NCBI GenBank assembly: GCA_035308165.1
Contig: DATGHC010000060.1
Span: forward strand, 1 to 64,000
DNA: 64,000 nt
Direction: 5' to 3'
Source: DASTCZ01 sp035308165
GTDB lineage: Bacteria; Acidobacteriota; Terriglobia; Acidiferrales; UBA7541
Shown: positions 1 through 8,736 of the stretch, in pieces
How the letters are laid out: each line of letters begins with the position of its first letter
Numbering within the stretch: position 1 is the stretch's first letter
The notes under the pieces: generated by a model
Database searches by the model: none
Seen by the model: the letters and a program-made list of their open reading frames with translations, nothing else
What the model was told of the DNA's origin: nothing
Position numbers and translations under genes: made by a program

Positions 1-61
1 GTCGCGTGATAAAATGCGGTCACTCTGTGCGCTTCGGTCGAGAGATTGGAGCGCAAACGGC

Positions 62-138
62 GCGCCCGTAGCTCAGCTGGATAGAGCGTCTGGCTACGAA
101 CCAGAAGGTCGGGAGTTCGAATCCCCCCGGGCGCACCA
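62..138 (+). tRNA. tRNA-Arg (anticodon ACG)
   Basis: A complete cloverleaf can be folded by eye. The 7-bp acceptor stem is 62-68 paired with 128-134, the discriminator is A135 and CCA is encoded at 136-138. The anticodon stem TCTGG/CCAGA (89-93/101-105) closes the 7-nt loop CTACGAA, giving anticodon ACG at 96-98, which reads CGU-type arginine codons after A34 deamination. The T arm carries the normal GTTCGAATC. The 3' end resembles two repeats at 1010-1042 and 2162-2194. Confidence 0.97.
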
Positions 139-365
139 CAATCCTCCTACACTTTGCTGCCGCGAGCTTTACTTCACCAGGCCAACTGTGAGTGTTAACA
201 ATCTTGGCCGAGCAACGTCTTTACAGGCAGATGAGATGCACGGGACGTACGCGGATGTTGAGGTTTCATCCCTAGTGGCCTCATTGGCCGTGGCGCGCAC
301 CGGGATACGCATCGACGGAACGATTTTCCGGACAGATACTCGCGTACACTCTTGGAGGTGCACTA

Positions 366-884
366 ATGAAACCCCACTTTGTAATACTCTTTCTTGCGGT
401 CCTGTCCTTGGCAGCACCTATTCATACCGAGCCCACTCAATCGGTTTCCTCTCAGAATCCATCTGATTCCGCGCAACAAGTCTTGCGTGTGCTGCAAGAA
501 TGGTCGAAGGACTGGAAAGCGCGAGATGCAGATTCAATCTCTGCGCTGTACGCCCAAGATGCGATTGTCTATCCGGCAGTCGACCGACCAGGAAATCCGA
601 AGGATTATTTTGGGCAACTCTTTGAACGACTCGCCGACCCCAAAATCGGCGATATTGTGAGTTCCGGCACTGCACAGGTATCAGGAGATATGGCATTCGA
701 CGACGGGGGCATACAATACCTTGTTAAAGGTAAGTGCCACCCATCGGATCCTGGTGATGGGCCATGTGTGTTGAAAGGCTATAACCTCACCGTCCTGAGG
801 CGCAACTCGGACGGCAGATGGCTGATTCTAAGGCAATCTTTTACCCAGATAGGGCTGGGTTCAACGATCTATACGCCACGATAG
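366..884 (+). CDS. secreted NTF2-like (DUF4440/SnoaL-type) protein
   Basis: This 172-aa protein starts with a typical signal peptide (positively charged MKPH, hydrophobic core to about residue 20). Residues about 35-165 look like the NTF2-like fold of the DUF4440/SgcJ group: an N-terminal helix with the pattern LQEWSKDWKARDADSISALY followed by strands, ending in a WLILRQSF-like strand. A GGAGG ribosome site at 354-358 supports the ATG. Members of this fold are small-ligand binders or enzymes of widely varying function, so no substrate can be named. It stands alone between tRNA-Arg and the first tRNA-like repeat, which suggests acquired cargo, but that is inference. Confidence 0.75.
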   Translation: MKPHFVILFLAVLSLAAPIHTEPTQSVSSQNPSDSAQQVLRVLQEWSKDWKARDADSISALYAQDAIVYPAVDRPGNPKDYFGQLFERLADPKIGDIVSSGTAQVSGDMAFDDGGIQYLVKGKCHPSDPGDGPCVLKGYNLTVLRRNSDGRWLILRQSFTQIGLGSTIYTPR

Positions 885-1231
885 TTCGGGAAGTCTTGTT
901 AATGTCTTATGACCGATGGCTCGGTTCACGGATTGGGTCCCAAACCTCCACAAATATGAAATTAGGACATCACCCTTTGGCAGGCTTGATACAAATTCCC
1001 CTAGAAAGGTTCTAAGATCGTCCTCTCGGGTGCGCCACTTCTGTTTGAGATGTATTTTCAGCAAATTCCACTAATACCCTTTCAGGCGGCTTGAACTCAA
1101 CCTAGATCTTTGGCACGATGGAAAACGGTCAAGGGTTCATTTGGGGAATTTCATACCTAACTCCCTTCCTTGTATGTAATCGATTTGAAACTGCCGACTG
1201 TGATAGATTGCCTGCATTTGAGTCTTCAGAA
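885..1231. other. intergenic region with tRNA-like repeat copy 1
   Basis: About 350 bp without a convincing gene. Short open frames here lack ribosome sites and resemble nothing known. The region holds the first tRNA-3'-end-like repeat (1010-1042). The frame of the next gene is open from an ATG at 1118, but the stretch 1118-1231 does not read like a signal peptide or known domain, so it is treated as upstream sequence. Confidence 0.5.
1010..1042 (+). repeat. 33-bp direct repeat, copy 1, tRNA 3'-end-like
   Basis: This segment matches 2162-2194 at 28 of 33 positions by direct reading. Its right half TCCTCTCGGGTGCGCCA matches the tRNA-Arg 3' end TCCCCCCGGGCGCACCA at 13 of 17 positions, and it is preceded by GGTTC as in a T arm. 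It may be a remnant of a tRNA-associated integration site. The tRNA relationship is inference; the direct repeat itself is seen in the sequence. Confidence 0.6.
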
Positions 1232-2158
1232 ATGAAGAGGCTAAGAAATTTAATTGTAATCCGTAAAGAGCATTTGTTGATCGCGACGGGATTAGTTGCT
1301 ATGTCTGCGTCGGTAGTGTTCGGTACCGCGACTGCGAGCCAGAGCCGGGCTGAAATACATTCTGACGACAAGCTCAACTTTGATGTAGCCTCCGTCAAAT
1401 CCTGGCAACCAAATCAACCGCTTCCGAAGATAGCAATGGGCGTGCGCTTTTCTCAGGGTAGGGTCTATGCTCCGTGCTCCGACCTGTGGGCGCTTCTTCG
1501 CTACGCATTTCACTTGACGATCGGGGCGCCCATCACCGGCCTTCCAAACTGGGCCAAAGCCCAGTGCGGCCCCAACACATTTAGCATCGACGCAACAATG
1601 CCTAACGAGACCACGCAGGATCAATCGCGCCAGATGATGCAAAGCTTGCTCGAAGACCGCTTCAAAATGCGCGTCCACTGGGAAGAGAAGGAGATGCACG
1701 TATTCGTTCTGACAATCGGACCGGGTGGATTCAAAGGGAAGCCATTTGATCTCAAAACTGCCAAGTGGGCACCACAGAGTTGCCCCGAAGACGATCCCGC
1801 CTGCGGTCAGAGTTATGGATCAAGCACAATCTCTGACCTAGCGAACTCCCTTAGCTTTTTTGCCGGACGTCCGATAATCGACAAGACCGGCCTCACCGAC
1901 AGGTACGAAGTAAATTTTATGTTTGCCAATGACAGAGCCGAGAACTCATCGCTGCCGTCTCTGTCGACCGTGCTACGCGAGAAATTCGGCCTGCTGATGA
2001 AACCGCAGACCGCGCCAGTCGACGTCCTCATCGTAGACAGTGTGGAAAAGCCTTCGCCAAATTTAGACAGGACATGGTCTAAAGGATTGACGCTTGTCAT
2101 TGATTCAATCGAATCGGGACATCGACGTGTGTCAAACTGGCCACGAAATTGCCGATAA
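1232..2158 (+). CDS. TIGR03435 family secreted protein
   Basis: The protein matches the TIGR03435 family, which is abundant in Acidobacteriota and of unknown function. Hallmarks are the opening FDVASVK after the signal sequence, the central block with LLEDRFKMRVHWEEKEM, a Gly/Pro loop, then FFAGRPIIDKTGLTDRYE and the closing VLIVDSVEKPSPN. I chose the ATG at 1232 because it begins MKRLRNL followed by a hydrophobic signal segment; an in-frame ATG at 1118 would add 38 residues that do not look like family sequence. Neither start has a clear ribosome site. The roughly 30 residues after the VEKPSPN motif extend past the usual end. The gene is bracketed by the two tRNA-like repeats. Confidence 0.85.
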   Translation: MKRLRNLIVIRKEHLLIATGLVAMSASVVFGTATASQSRAEIHSDDKLNFDVASVKSWQPNQPLPKIAMGVRFSQGRVYAPCSDLWALLRYAFHLTIGAPITGLPNWAKAQCGPNTFSIDATMPNETTQDQSRQMMQSLLEDRFKMRVHWEEKEMHVFVLTIGPGGFKGKPFDLKTAKWAPQSCPEDDPACGQSYGSSTISDLANSLSFFAGRPIIDKTGLTDRYEVNFMFANDRAENSSLPSLSTVLREKFGLLMKPQTAPVDVLIVDSVEKPSPNLDRTWSKGLTLVIDSIESGHRRVSNWPRNCR

Positions 2159-2161
2159 GAG

Positions 2162-2194
2162 TTTTAAGATCGTCCTCTTGGGCGCACAACTTCT
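2162..2194 (+). repeat. 33-bp direct repeat, copy 2, tRNA 3'-end-like
   Basis: Second copy of the repeat at 1010-1042 (28/33 identical), starting 3 bp after the stop codon of the TIGR03435 gene. Its right half TCCTCTTGGGCGCACAA also agrees with the tRNA-Arg 3' end at 13 of 17 positions. Together with copy 1 it flanks a single-gene unit of about 1.1 kb. Confidence 0.6.
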
Positions 2195-2369
2195 CCGGTC
2201 AACTTGTTTTCACGAAATCCCTCCATTTTTCTAATGGTGCGTCACACCAGAATCAAAGCAGCGACTGGTTCCTTGCAAATCCGCGGATTGGAATGGATGA
2301 TTGTCGGTGCGCGAATGGAATCAAATTAAGGGATACAATTTTGAGATGGCGAAGTTAAGGGGGAGTTGA

Positions 2370-3335
2370 ATGGATCAGGCGCCGACGTTGAAGGATTTTC
2401 GAGAGGCGCAGAAACATGTTTCTGCGCATGCGTATCATACTCCGCTTCTGACGTCGCGGTTGTTGTCGGAACGGACGGGATTTGAGGTGCGGCTTAAGGC
2501 GGAAGTGTTTCAGAAGGGCGGGTCGTACAAAATCCGCGGACCGTTGAATAAATTTCGGCATTTGACGGAGGAGCAAAAGAAGAGGGGAGTGATTTGCTCG
2601 TCGGCGGGGAATCATGCGCAGGGAGTGGCGCTGGCGGCGGCAATCAACAAAGTGAAGGCCGTGGTGGTGATGGCGAAGAATGCGACGCAATCGAAGGTAG
2701 ATGCGACGCGCGGGTATGGCGCGGAAGTGGTGCTGCACGGGAACATTTGGGATGAAGCGAATGAGAAAGCGAAGGAGTTGGTGAAGGAGCGCGGACTGAC
2801 CTACATTCATCCGTTTGATGACATGCAATTGATCACCGGGCAGGGGACTTTAGGATTGGAGATTTATGACGATTGGCCAGAGGTGGATGTGGTGGTTGTG
2901 CCGATTGGAGGCGGGGGGCTGATTTCGGGCGTGTCGATGGCGCTGAAGGCTTGCAATCCGAAGATTCGGATTATTGGAGTGGAATCATCGGGCTCGCCGG
3001 GAATGAAGAACAGCGTGGATGCGGGACACGTGGTGACGCTGGACAAGGTGGATTGCATCATTGACGGATTGAGGGTGAAGCGCGTTGGGGAAAACACGTT
3101 TTCGGTGGTGCAGAAATATGTGGACGAGATCGTGACCTTGCCAGACAGCGAAATGTTTGCCGCAATGCTGTGGGTGATGAACCATTGCAAGCTGGTGGTG
3201 GAGGGCGCTGCGGCGGCTCCTGTTGCGGCGTTGCTGAAAGGGCTAGTGAAGGCTCCCAAGGGTTCGAAGGTGGCGGGGGTGTTGAGCGGGGGGAACGTGA
3301 ATTTGGAGCAACTGAAGAATTTGAAATGGAATTAG
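2370..3335 (+). CDS. threonine/serine dehydratase (PLP-dependent, no ACT domain)
   Basis: A fold-type II PLP enzyme that deaminates L-threonine to 2-oxobutanoate (or serine to pyruvate) in the cytoplasm. The PLP lysine is K54 in GGSYKIRG; SSAGNHAQG near residue 80 and the phosphate-binding loop PIGGGGLISG near 180 are intact. At 321 aa it lacks the C-terminal ACT-like regulatory domain of biosynthetic IlvA, so it resembles the catabolic TdcB type or a serine racemase-like dehydratase; sequence alone does not separate these. A G-rich ribosome site (GGGGGAG) precedes the ATG. It appears monocistronic and converges on the TPR-thioredoxin gene. Confidence 0.92.
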   Translation: MDQAPTLKDFREAQKHVSAHAYHTPLLTSRLLSERTGFEVRLKAEVFQKGGSYKIRGPLNKFRHLTEEQKKRGVICSSAGNHAQGVALAAAINKVKAVVVMAKNATQSKVDATRGYGAEVVLHGNIWDEANEKAKELVKERGLTYIHPFDDMQLITGQGTLGLEIYDDWPEVDVVVVPIGGGGLISGVSMALKACNPKIRIIGVESSGSPGMKNSVDAGHVVTLDKVDCIIDGLRVKRVGENTFSVVQKYVDEIVTLPDSEMFAAMLWVMNHCKLVVEGAAAAPVAALLKGLVKAPKGSKVAGVLSGGNVNLEQLKNLKWN

Positions 3336-3394
3336 ACGGCGCCGGAGATTCGCGAATCACGCTGATGGCAAGTGGCAGGGACCAAGATACAAAT

Positions 3395-4426
3395 TCATTC
3401 TTGGGAGCTTGTAGTTGTCTGCAATTCGCGCGCGCGGGCGAGGAGTTTGTTTATCTTGCCCTCGATCGACGCGTCGCCGATGTGTTCTTCCTGTAGCACG
3501 CCATCCGCGTCTATCGTAAAAGTATGCGGAATAGCCGTTACACCGAACTTTTGCGCTATCGAACCCTTAAAAGACCCGTCGCGATATTGTAGCCAGGTCA
3601 TCTTGTTCTTTTGGATGAAGTCTTTCCATTTCTGCTCGTCAGAATCGAGACTCACGCTGAGGATCACCAGGGGCTGTCCCTGAAATTTTTTTGCTACGTT
3701 TTGAATGTGCGGAAGCGCTTCGCGGCACGGTTCGCACCAAGTGGCCCAAAAATCAAGCAACACGACTTTACCTTGCAAATCGTCCATGGAAATTCGCTTT
3801 CCGTCCACAGTGGTGACGGCGAAGGGAGGCGCCATCAAGGCGCGCGCCAATTCAGGGTGACTGGTGTATCGTAGAGCGCGCTGGCGGTTAGGGTCTCCCT
3901 CAGGTTTCATCTTTGTATATTGTTCAAACATGGCTCTTGCTGCTTCGTCCTGACGAAGGTGCGCGAGCGCCTTCCCGTCCCCATATATTGCATCCGGGAA
4001 ATTCGCATTGACAGCAAGCGCCCTCCTGAATTCTTGATCGGCGTGTGAGTAGATATCTTCTTTATTCTTCTCCAACCCCTCGTTCATCAGGACCACTCCA
4101 AATTCATAATGTGCGACTGCCGTTTCTCTGTCGCCCTGAGCCTGCGCAATCATCTCCTCTGCGGCAAGTTCGGCGGTCTTCCAGTCCCTCAATTCAGACC
4201 CGTACTTGAGCATTTGCCTCTGGCAGTCCGTGCAATGCCCGCCGTCCTGCTTATCCGCTTTCCTGAACCCTTCGAGGGCGGCATCTGTACGGTTTTCGTG
4301 CAGGGACTTTAAAGCATCTTTATACGTCTTCTGCGCCTTCTCGTCGGTCGGTCCGTCCGGCCTATCTTGTGCGAACACAGCTGCCAGGATAAACAGGGCC
4401 GCCAAGCAGATCTGCGCGAATCGCAT
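3395..4426 (-). CDS. secreted TPR-thioredoxin (TlpA-like) protein
   Basis: A 343-aa exported protein. Residues 1-19 form a signal peptide ending AVFAQ. Residues about 30-190 are helical with TPR character and contain an extra CTDC pair at 65-68. Residues about 198-335 are a TlpA/AhpC-TSA thioredoxin domain with active site WCEPC at 230-234 and the cis-proline loop TAIPHTF. Such proteins reduce or isomerise disulfides of exported proteins or serve cytochrome maturation. No cytochrome or resA/ccm genes are adjacent, so the client is unknown. The TPR half may bind it. Confidence 0.9.
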   Translation of the reverse strand: MRFAQICLAALFILAAVFAQDRPDGPTDEKAQKTYKDALKSLHENRTDAALEGFRKADKQDGGHCTDCQRQMLKYGSELRDWKTAELAAEEMIAQAQGDRETAVAHYEFGVVLMNEGLEKNKEDIYSHADQEFRRALAVNANFPDAIYGDGKALAHLRQDEAARAMFEQYTKMKPEGDPNRQRALRYTSHPELARALMAPPFAVTTVDGKRISMDDLQGKVVLLDFWATWCEPCREALPHIQNVAKKFQGQPLVILSVSLDSDEQKWKDFIQKNKMTWLQYRDGSFKGSIAQKFGVTAIPHTFTIDADGVLQEEHIGDASIEGKINKLLARARELQTTTSSQE

Positions 4427-4827
4427 AAAAGCCCTCCCGCTTCAGAATCATCGCGGCGCTCAGTCGCTCGAAAGTCAGGGCTACCGCGAGAAACAATCCT
4501 GAAAAACCTGGATACTAATACTCCGATGATATTAATGCTAGAAGATAAAAATTCAAATGGTAAATACCAATCTGGTGGGTTCCCCTAGGAAATCGAAAGT
4601 CCGTTGAGCTAAAAATCAGCTTCGCTAGAGAGAATACAGAACTCCCGAAAATATCGATAGGCCCGATCCAGGAATACGAGAACGTCAGGCGTCGATAGGC
4701 TGGCTGCGGAGGGCGTAAATGCATTCGGCCGTGAATCTTCAATAGTCGAGAAAAAGCAGCGAATTAGCAGTTAGTGTGAAGTACCAGAAATTCTCCCAAG
4801 GGTTGGTGGAGGACGGCGTATAGTCAA
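4427..4827. other. divergent intergenic region
   Basis: About 400 bp between the leftward thioredoxin gene and the rightward M23 peptidase gene. It is noticeably more A/T-rich (around 4500-4640) than its flanks and must hold both promoters, but I see no convincing -35/-10 pair, hairpin or RNA. Short open frames here lack ribosome sites. Confidence 0.5.
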
Positions 4828-5841
4828 ATGCTGAAAATGCGATGCGAGATGCCAGATCGAATGTTTCGCGGAAGGCCGTGCCAAATTTGCGCGATGGTGT
4901 GTTGTGTGATTCTGTATTTGGGGGGGAACGGGATTTTCGCGCAAGGTAAGGGGAGTGGTGCGCGGAAATCCATCGTGCCTGCGTGGATGGAACGCGATTG
5001 CGGTCAGGGGGTCCGCTTACGATTGAGCGCGGCTGAAGCGAAGCAGGGAAGTCTCGTGCTGGTAGAGGTATCGAGCGCGGACGCACTGAGTCAAGTAAAA
5101 GGCGAGTGGGATGGCAACGCGATTCCTGTTTGGCGTGAACCAGCCAAGGAAAAGCATCTACGCGATGAGTGGCGAGGAATGCTGGGGATTGATTTGGAGC
5201 ATGAGTTGGGAAAGTACGATTTCTCGATCAGCGTGAAACGGGGCGAGGGCGCAGCCTCGAGTTGTACCGCGAGTGTGACAGTGAAAGATGGACGATTTGC
5301 CACGGAGAAATTGAACGTGGCTCCCCAATTTGTAGAACCGAACCCGGAACAGTTGGCGCGGGCGCAGGAGGAATCGAAGAGGCTGCACGAAATTTATGCG
5401 ACGGTGACGCCGGCGATTGCTTGGAAGGGGCAATTCAGGATTCCGCTGACGGGGGCAAAGACCGGAGGTAATTTTGGTAAGAGGAGAGTGCTGAACGGGG
5501 AGCCGAGTTCGCCTCATAGTGGAGTGGATTTTCCCGCGCCCACTGGGACACCGGTGCATACTGCGCAACGGGGGCGAGTGGTGCTGGCGGAGCCGCTTTA
5601 TTTTTCCGGGAACACAGTGGTTGTGGATCATGGACAGGGGATTTATACGTTTTACGGGCATTTGAGTGCGATCGGGGTGAAGGCGGGAGACTCTGTGGAA
5701 GCCGGCGCGGTGCTGGGAAAAGTGGGGGCGACTGGGCGGGTGACGGGGCCGCATCTGCATTGGGGACTTGAAGTGAACCGGGCGCGTGTGAATGCGCTGG
5801 GCATTGTGAAACTTTCATTGCACCCGCCGGAAGCAAATTAA
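4828..5841 (+). CDS. M23 family metallopeptidase
   Basis: A secreted LytM/peptidase M23 protein, expected to be a zinc endopeptidase cutting peptidoglycan cross-links. A hydrophobic leader runs to about residue 38 (GIFAQ). Residues 210-325 hold the domain: HSGVD with H230 and D234, YGHL with H278, and HLHWG with H309 and H311, so the zinc ligands and catalytic histidine are all present. The N-terminal 170 residues appear to be a beta-rich domain of unknown role. The first ATG has no strong ribosome site; an in-frame ATG at 4849 is an alternative. It lies 77 bp before the S9 peptidase on the same strand. Confidence 0.9.
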   Translation: MLKMRCEMPDRMFRGRPCQICAMVCCVILYLGGNGIFAQGKGSGARKSIVPAWMERDCGQGVRLRLSAAEAKQGSLVLVEVSSADALSQVKGEWDGNAIPVWREPAKEKHLRDEWRGMLGIDLEHELGKYDFSISVKRGEGAASSCTASVTVKDGRFATEKLNVAPQFVEPNPEQLARAQEESKRLHEIYATVTPAIAWKGQFRIPLTGAKTGGNFGKRRVLNGEPSSPHSGVDFPAPTGTPVHTAQRGRVVLAEPLYFSGNTVVVDHGQGIYTFYGHLSAIGVKAGDSVEAGAVLGKVGATGRVTGPHLHWGLEVNRARVNALGIVKLSLHPPEAN

Positions 5842-5918
5842 TCGCAGGGACAGGATGCATGAGTATCGGCGTGAGAAATATGCAATACTCTGGCGCGAAT
5901 AAATTCATGGAGGTAACG

Positions 5919-8339
5919 ATGCGGAGTGCCGAGTGGAGATTGACATTGAATAACGCGAAGGTGGCGGTGATTGCGTTAGTGTGCCTGATGGGTGCGGCGA
6001 GCGGATATGCCCAAGGGCGCGGAGGAGATGCGCCGCGGGCACTGACAGACGCGGATTACCAACGCGCGGAAAAATTCATGGGGTACAACACCACTCCGCT
6101 GGTGCTGCATATCGCGCCGCGGCCAAACTGGCTGCCGGATGACAGACTGTGGTATCGCGTGGCCACCGAGGAGGGAAGCGAGTTCGTGATGTTTGACGCG
6201 GCCAAGGGAACGCGCGGGGAACCGTTCCAGCAGGCGAAAGTTGCCGCGGCGCTTTCAGCGGCTTCGGGTGCGTCTTACGACGCGCACCATCTGCCGTTCA
6301 TGACGTTTGAGTTTTCAGAGGACGGGCAGAGCATTACATTCAGCTCGGATGGCAAGAGGTGGACGTGTGACGTGCAGGGAAACAAATGCACTGAAGCTGC
6401 CGGAGGAGGGGGAAGGCGCGGTGGCGGCGGGGGAGGTGGCGGGCGCGGCGGACGAGGAGAATCAGTGCCATCGCCAGATGGGAAGCGCGCGGTATTTATC
6501 CGCGATTACAATTTGTGGATGCGGGAAATACCGGGGGGAAAAGAGACACAACTTACGACCGACGGAGTGAAAGATTTCGGATACGCGACGGACAACGCGG
6601 GATGGGTGACGAGCGATCGGCCGATCGTGTTGTGGTCACCAGACTCGAAGAAGATTGCGACGTACCAACAGGATCAGCGCGGCGTGGGGGAGATGTACCT
6701 GGTGAGCACGAAGGTGGGGCATCCGGAATTGAGGGCTTGGAAGTATCCGCTGCCGGGCGATGACGTGATCACCATGATTCAACGCGTGGTGGTTGAAGTG
6801 GACGGGCCCAAGGTGGTGCGATTGCAGATGCCTCCCGACCAGCATCGGTCATCGCTGTGTGACGATATTTCGTGCGCCGGAGGTGGATTCACAGATGTGG
6901 ATTGGAGCGCCGACGGGACGCATCTGGCATTTGTGTCCACTTCGCGCGACCACAAGGTGGAAAAGTTTCGCATTGCGGATGCGGGGACAGGCGCGGTTAA
7001 AGACGTGTTTGAGGAAACCACGCCGACTTACTATGAATCCGGGAATGGGATGATCAACTGGAGGTACCTGCCGGCGACGAACGAAGCGATCTGGTTTTCG
7101 GAGCGCGATAACTGGGGACATTTGTATTTGTACGATTTGACGACGGGAAAAGTGAAGAATCAGATTACGAGCGGCGATTGGAATGTGACGGTACTGGCCC
7201 GGGTGGATGAGAAGAAGCGACTGCTTTATTTCGACGGAGTGGGGCACGAGAAGGGGAGCGATCCCTACTTTATTCACGCGTATCGAATCGGGTTCGATGG
7301 GAAGGGACTCACGCTTCTGACGCCTGAAGATGCGAACCATCAAGTGACGCCGTCGCCTTCGGGGAAATATTTGGTGGATGTGTACTCGAAGCCTGATGTG
7401 CCTCCGATTGCGGTGTTGCGGGATGAGGGGGGCAAGCTGGTTGCGACGCTCGAAAAATCGGATATTTCACGTTTGTCGGCCACGGGTTGGAAGCCGCCGA
7501 TTCCGTTCACAGTGAAAGGGCGCGACGGCACCACGGATTTGTACGGCCTTATGTTCAAGCCAACGAACTTCGATCCGAACAGGAAATATCCAATCATCAA
7601 TCACATTTATCCCGGGCCGCAGACGGGGAGCGTCGGAGGGCGAAGCTTTTCAGCGGCGCGCGCCGATTGCCAGGCGCTGGCGGAGCTTGGGTTCATCGTG
7701 ATCGAGCTAGACGGCATGGGGACTCCCTGGCGATCAAAGAAATTCCACGATATGTATTTTCAGGACCTGGGGGATAACACGCTGCCGGACCAAGTGAAGG
7801 GGATGAAGGAGCTGGCGCAGAAATATCCGTGGATAGACATCGACCGCGTGGGTATTTATGGGCACTCGGGCGGAGGATTTGCGACGGCGGATGCGATGTT
7901 CCGCTACCCCGATTTTTTCAAGGTAGGGATTTCCGAGTCCGGCAATCACGACAACCGCGAGTACGAAGATGATTGGGGAGAAAAGTGGCAAGGACTGCTG
8001 GAAAAAAAGGGGGACGGAACTACGAATTACGACAGCCAGGCGAATCAGTTGATTGCGAAGAACCTGAAGGGACACTTGCTGCTGGCGCACGGCACCATGG
8101 ACAACAACGTGCCGCCGTATAACACGCTGCTGGTGGTGGATGCGCTGATCAAGGCAAACAAGGACTTCGACTTGCTGATGCTGCCGAACCAAGCGCACGG
8201 ATACGGAAGCGAAAGCAATTACATGACGCGGCGGCGATGGGATTATTTTGTGCGCTATTTACTGGGAGCGGAACCGCCGAAAGAATATGAGATGCATCCG
8301 CCCGCGGTGGCGGGTGGACGAGGCGGGGCGGGGAACTAA
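5919..8339 (+). CDS. S9 family peptidase (DPP4/prolyl oligopeptidase type)
   Basis: A large exported serine peptidase. The ATG at 5919 is chosen because GGAGG at 5909-5913 lies 5 nt upstream and it opens a clean signal peptide ending GYAQ; an upstream in-frame ATG at 5859 would add 20 residues. The N-terminal half matches the DPP4-type beta-propeller (TDADYQRAEKFMGY opening). The C-terminal alpha/beta hydrolase carries GHSGGG with nucleophile S650, Asp728 in GTMDNNVP and His760 in NQAHGYG. An odd Gly/Arg-rich loop occupies about residues 160-176. Expected to cleave short peptides, often after proline, in the periplasm. Confidence 0.93.
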   Translation: MRSAEWRLTLNNAKVAVIALVCLMGAASGYAQGRGGDAPRALTDADYQRAEKFMGYNTTPLVLHIAPRPNWLPDDRLWYRVATEEGSEFVMFDAAKGTRGEPFQQAKVAAALSAASGASYDAHHLPFMTFEFSEDGQSITFSSDGKRWTCDVQGNKCTEAAGGGGRRGGGGGGGGRGGRGESVPSPDGKRAVFIRDYNLWMREIPGGKETQLTTDGVKDFGYATDNAGWVTSDRPIVLWSPDSKKIATYQQDQRGVGEMYLVSTKVGHPELRAWKYPLPGDDVITMIQRVVVEVDGPKVVRLQMPPDQHRSSLCDDISCAGGGFTDVDWSADGTHLAFVSTSRDHKVEKFRIADAGTGAVKDVFEETTPTYYESGNGMINWRYLPATNEAIWFSERDNWGHLYLYDLTTGKVKNQITSGDWNVTVLARVDEKKRLLYFDGVGHEKGSDPYFIHAYRIGFDGKGLTLLTPEDANHQVTPSPSGKYLVDVYSKPDVPPIAVLRDEGGKLVATLEKSDISRLSATGWKPPIPFTVKGRDGTTDLYGLMFKPTNFDPNRKYPIINHIYPGPQTGSVGGRSFSAARADCQALAELGFIVIELDGMGTPWRSKKFHDMYFQDLGDNTLPDQVKGMKELAQKYPWIDIDRVGIYGHSGGGFATADAMFRYPDFFKVGISESGNHDNREYEDDWGEKWQGLLEKKGDGTTNYDSQANQLIAKNLKGHLLLAHGTMDNNVPPYNTLLVVDALIKANKDFDLLMLPNQAHGYGSESNYMTRRRWDYFVRYLLGAEPPKEYEMHPPAVAGGRGGAGN

Positions 8340-8364
8340 TAATCAGGGAAGAAATGAATGGCGG

Positions 8365-8736
8365 CTATTTGCGAGACTTGCGCCTGGGCGTTGCCACGGA
8401 AGATTCCAGTTCATCCAGAATGGCCTTCTGGTCTTCGAGTGAAATGCCGATGAACTCGACGCCGATGCCCACTCCGTTGAGGCAATAGCGGACCTCGCAG
8501 CGAACATTGATCGGATAGTTGGATTTGGCCAGGCGAAAAGCGATCTTCAGTATGGCGCCTTCCGGCAAAATGGCGGGCGTGTTGATAAACATGCCTGTGG
8601 GGCTGATGTCCGGTGGATGGACGGGCACAAATTCAGTGCGGCCCTCATACACAAGAGAGAGGTCTTTCAGGTTAGAAAAGCGCGACCACCCGCGCTCGGT
8701 CTGAGTTGTGGGCGCTTTCCTGCTAAGTGTGCTCAC
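8365..8736 (-). CDS. PilZ domain protein (GspE-coupled)
   Basis: A 123-aa single-domain PilZ protein. PilZ domains bind cyclic di-GMP; both signature motifs are visible: RxxxR as RGWSR near residue 15 and DxSxxG as DISPTG near residue 44. The C-terminus is basic. Its GTG start overlaps the TGA stop of the upstream ATPase gene (GTGA at 8733-8736 read on the minus strand), which implies translational coupling and a joint role in controlling the ATPase or a surface machine. It ends 25 bp from the S9 peptidase gene in a convergent arrangement, with no obvious terminator between. Confidence 0.9.
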   Translation of the reverse strand: MSTLSRKAPTTQTERGWSRFSNLKDLSLVYEGRTEFVPVHPPDISPTGMFINTPAILPEGAILKIAFRLAKSNYPINVRCEVRYCLNGVGIGVEFIGISLEDQKAILDELESSVATPRRKSRK

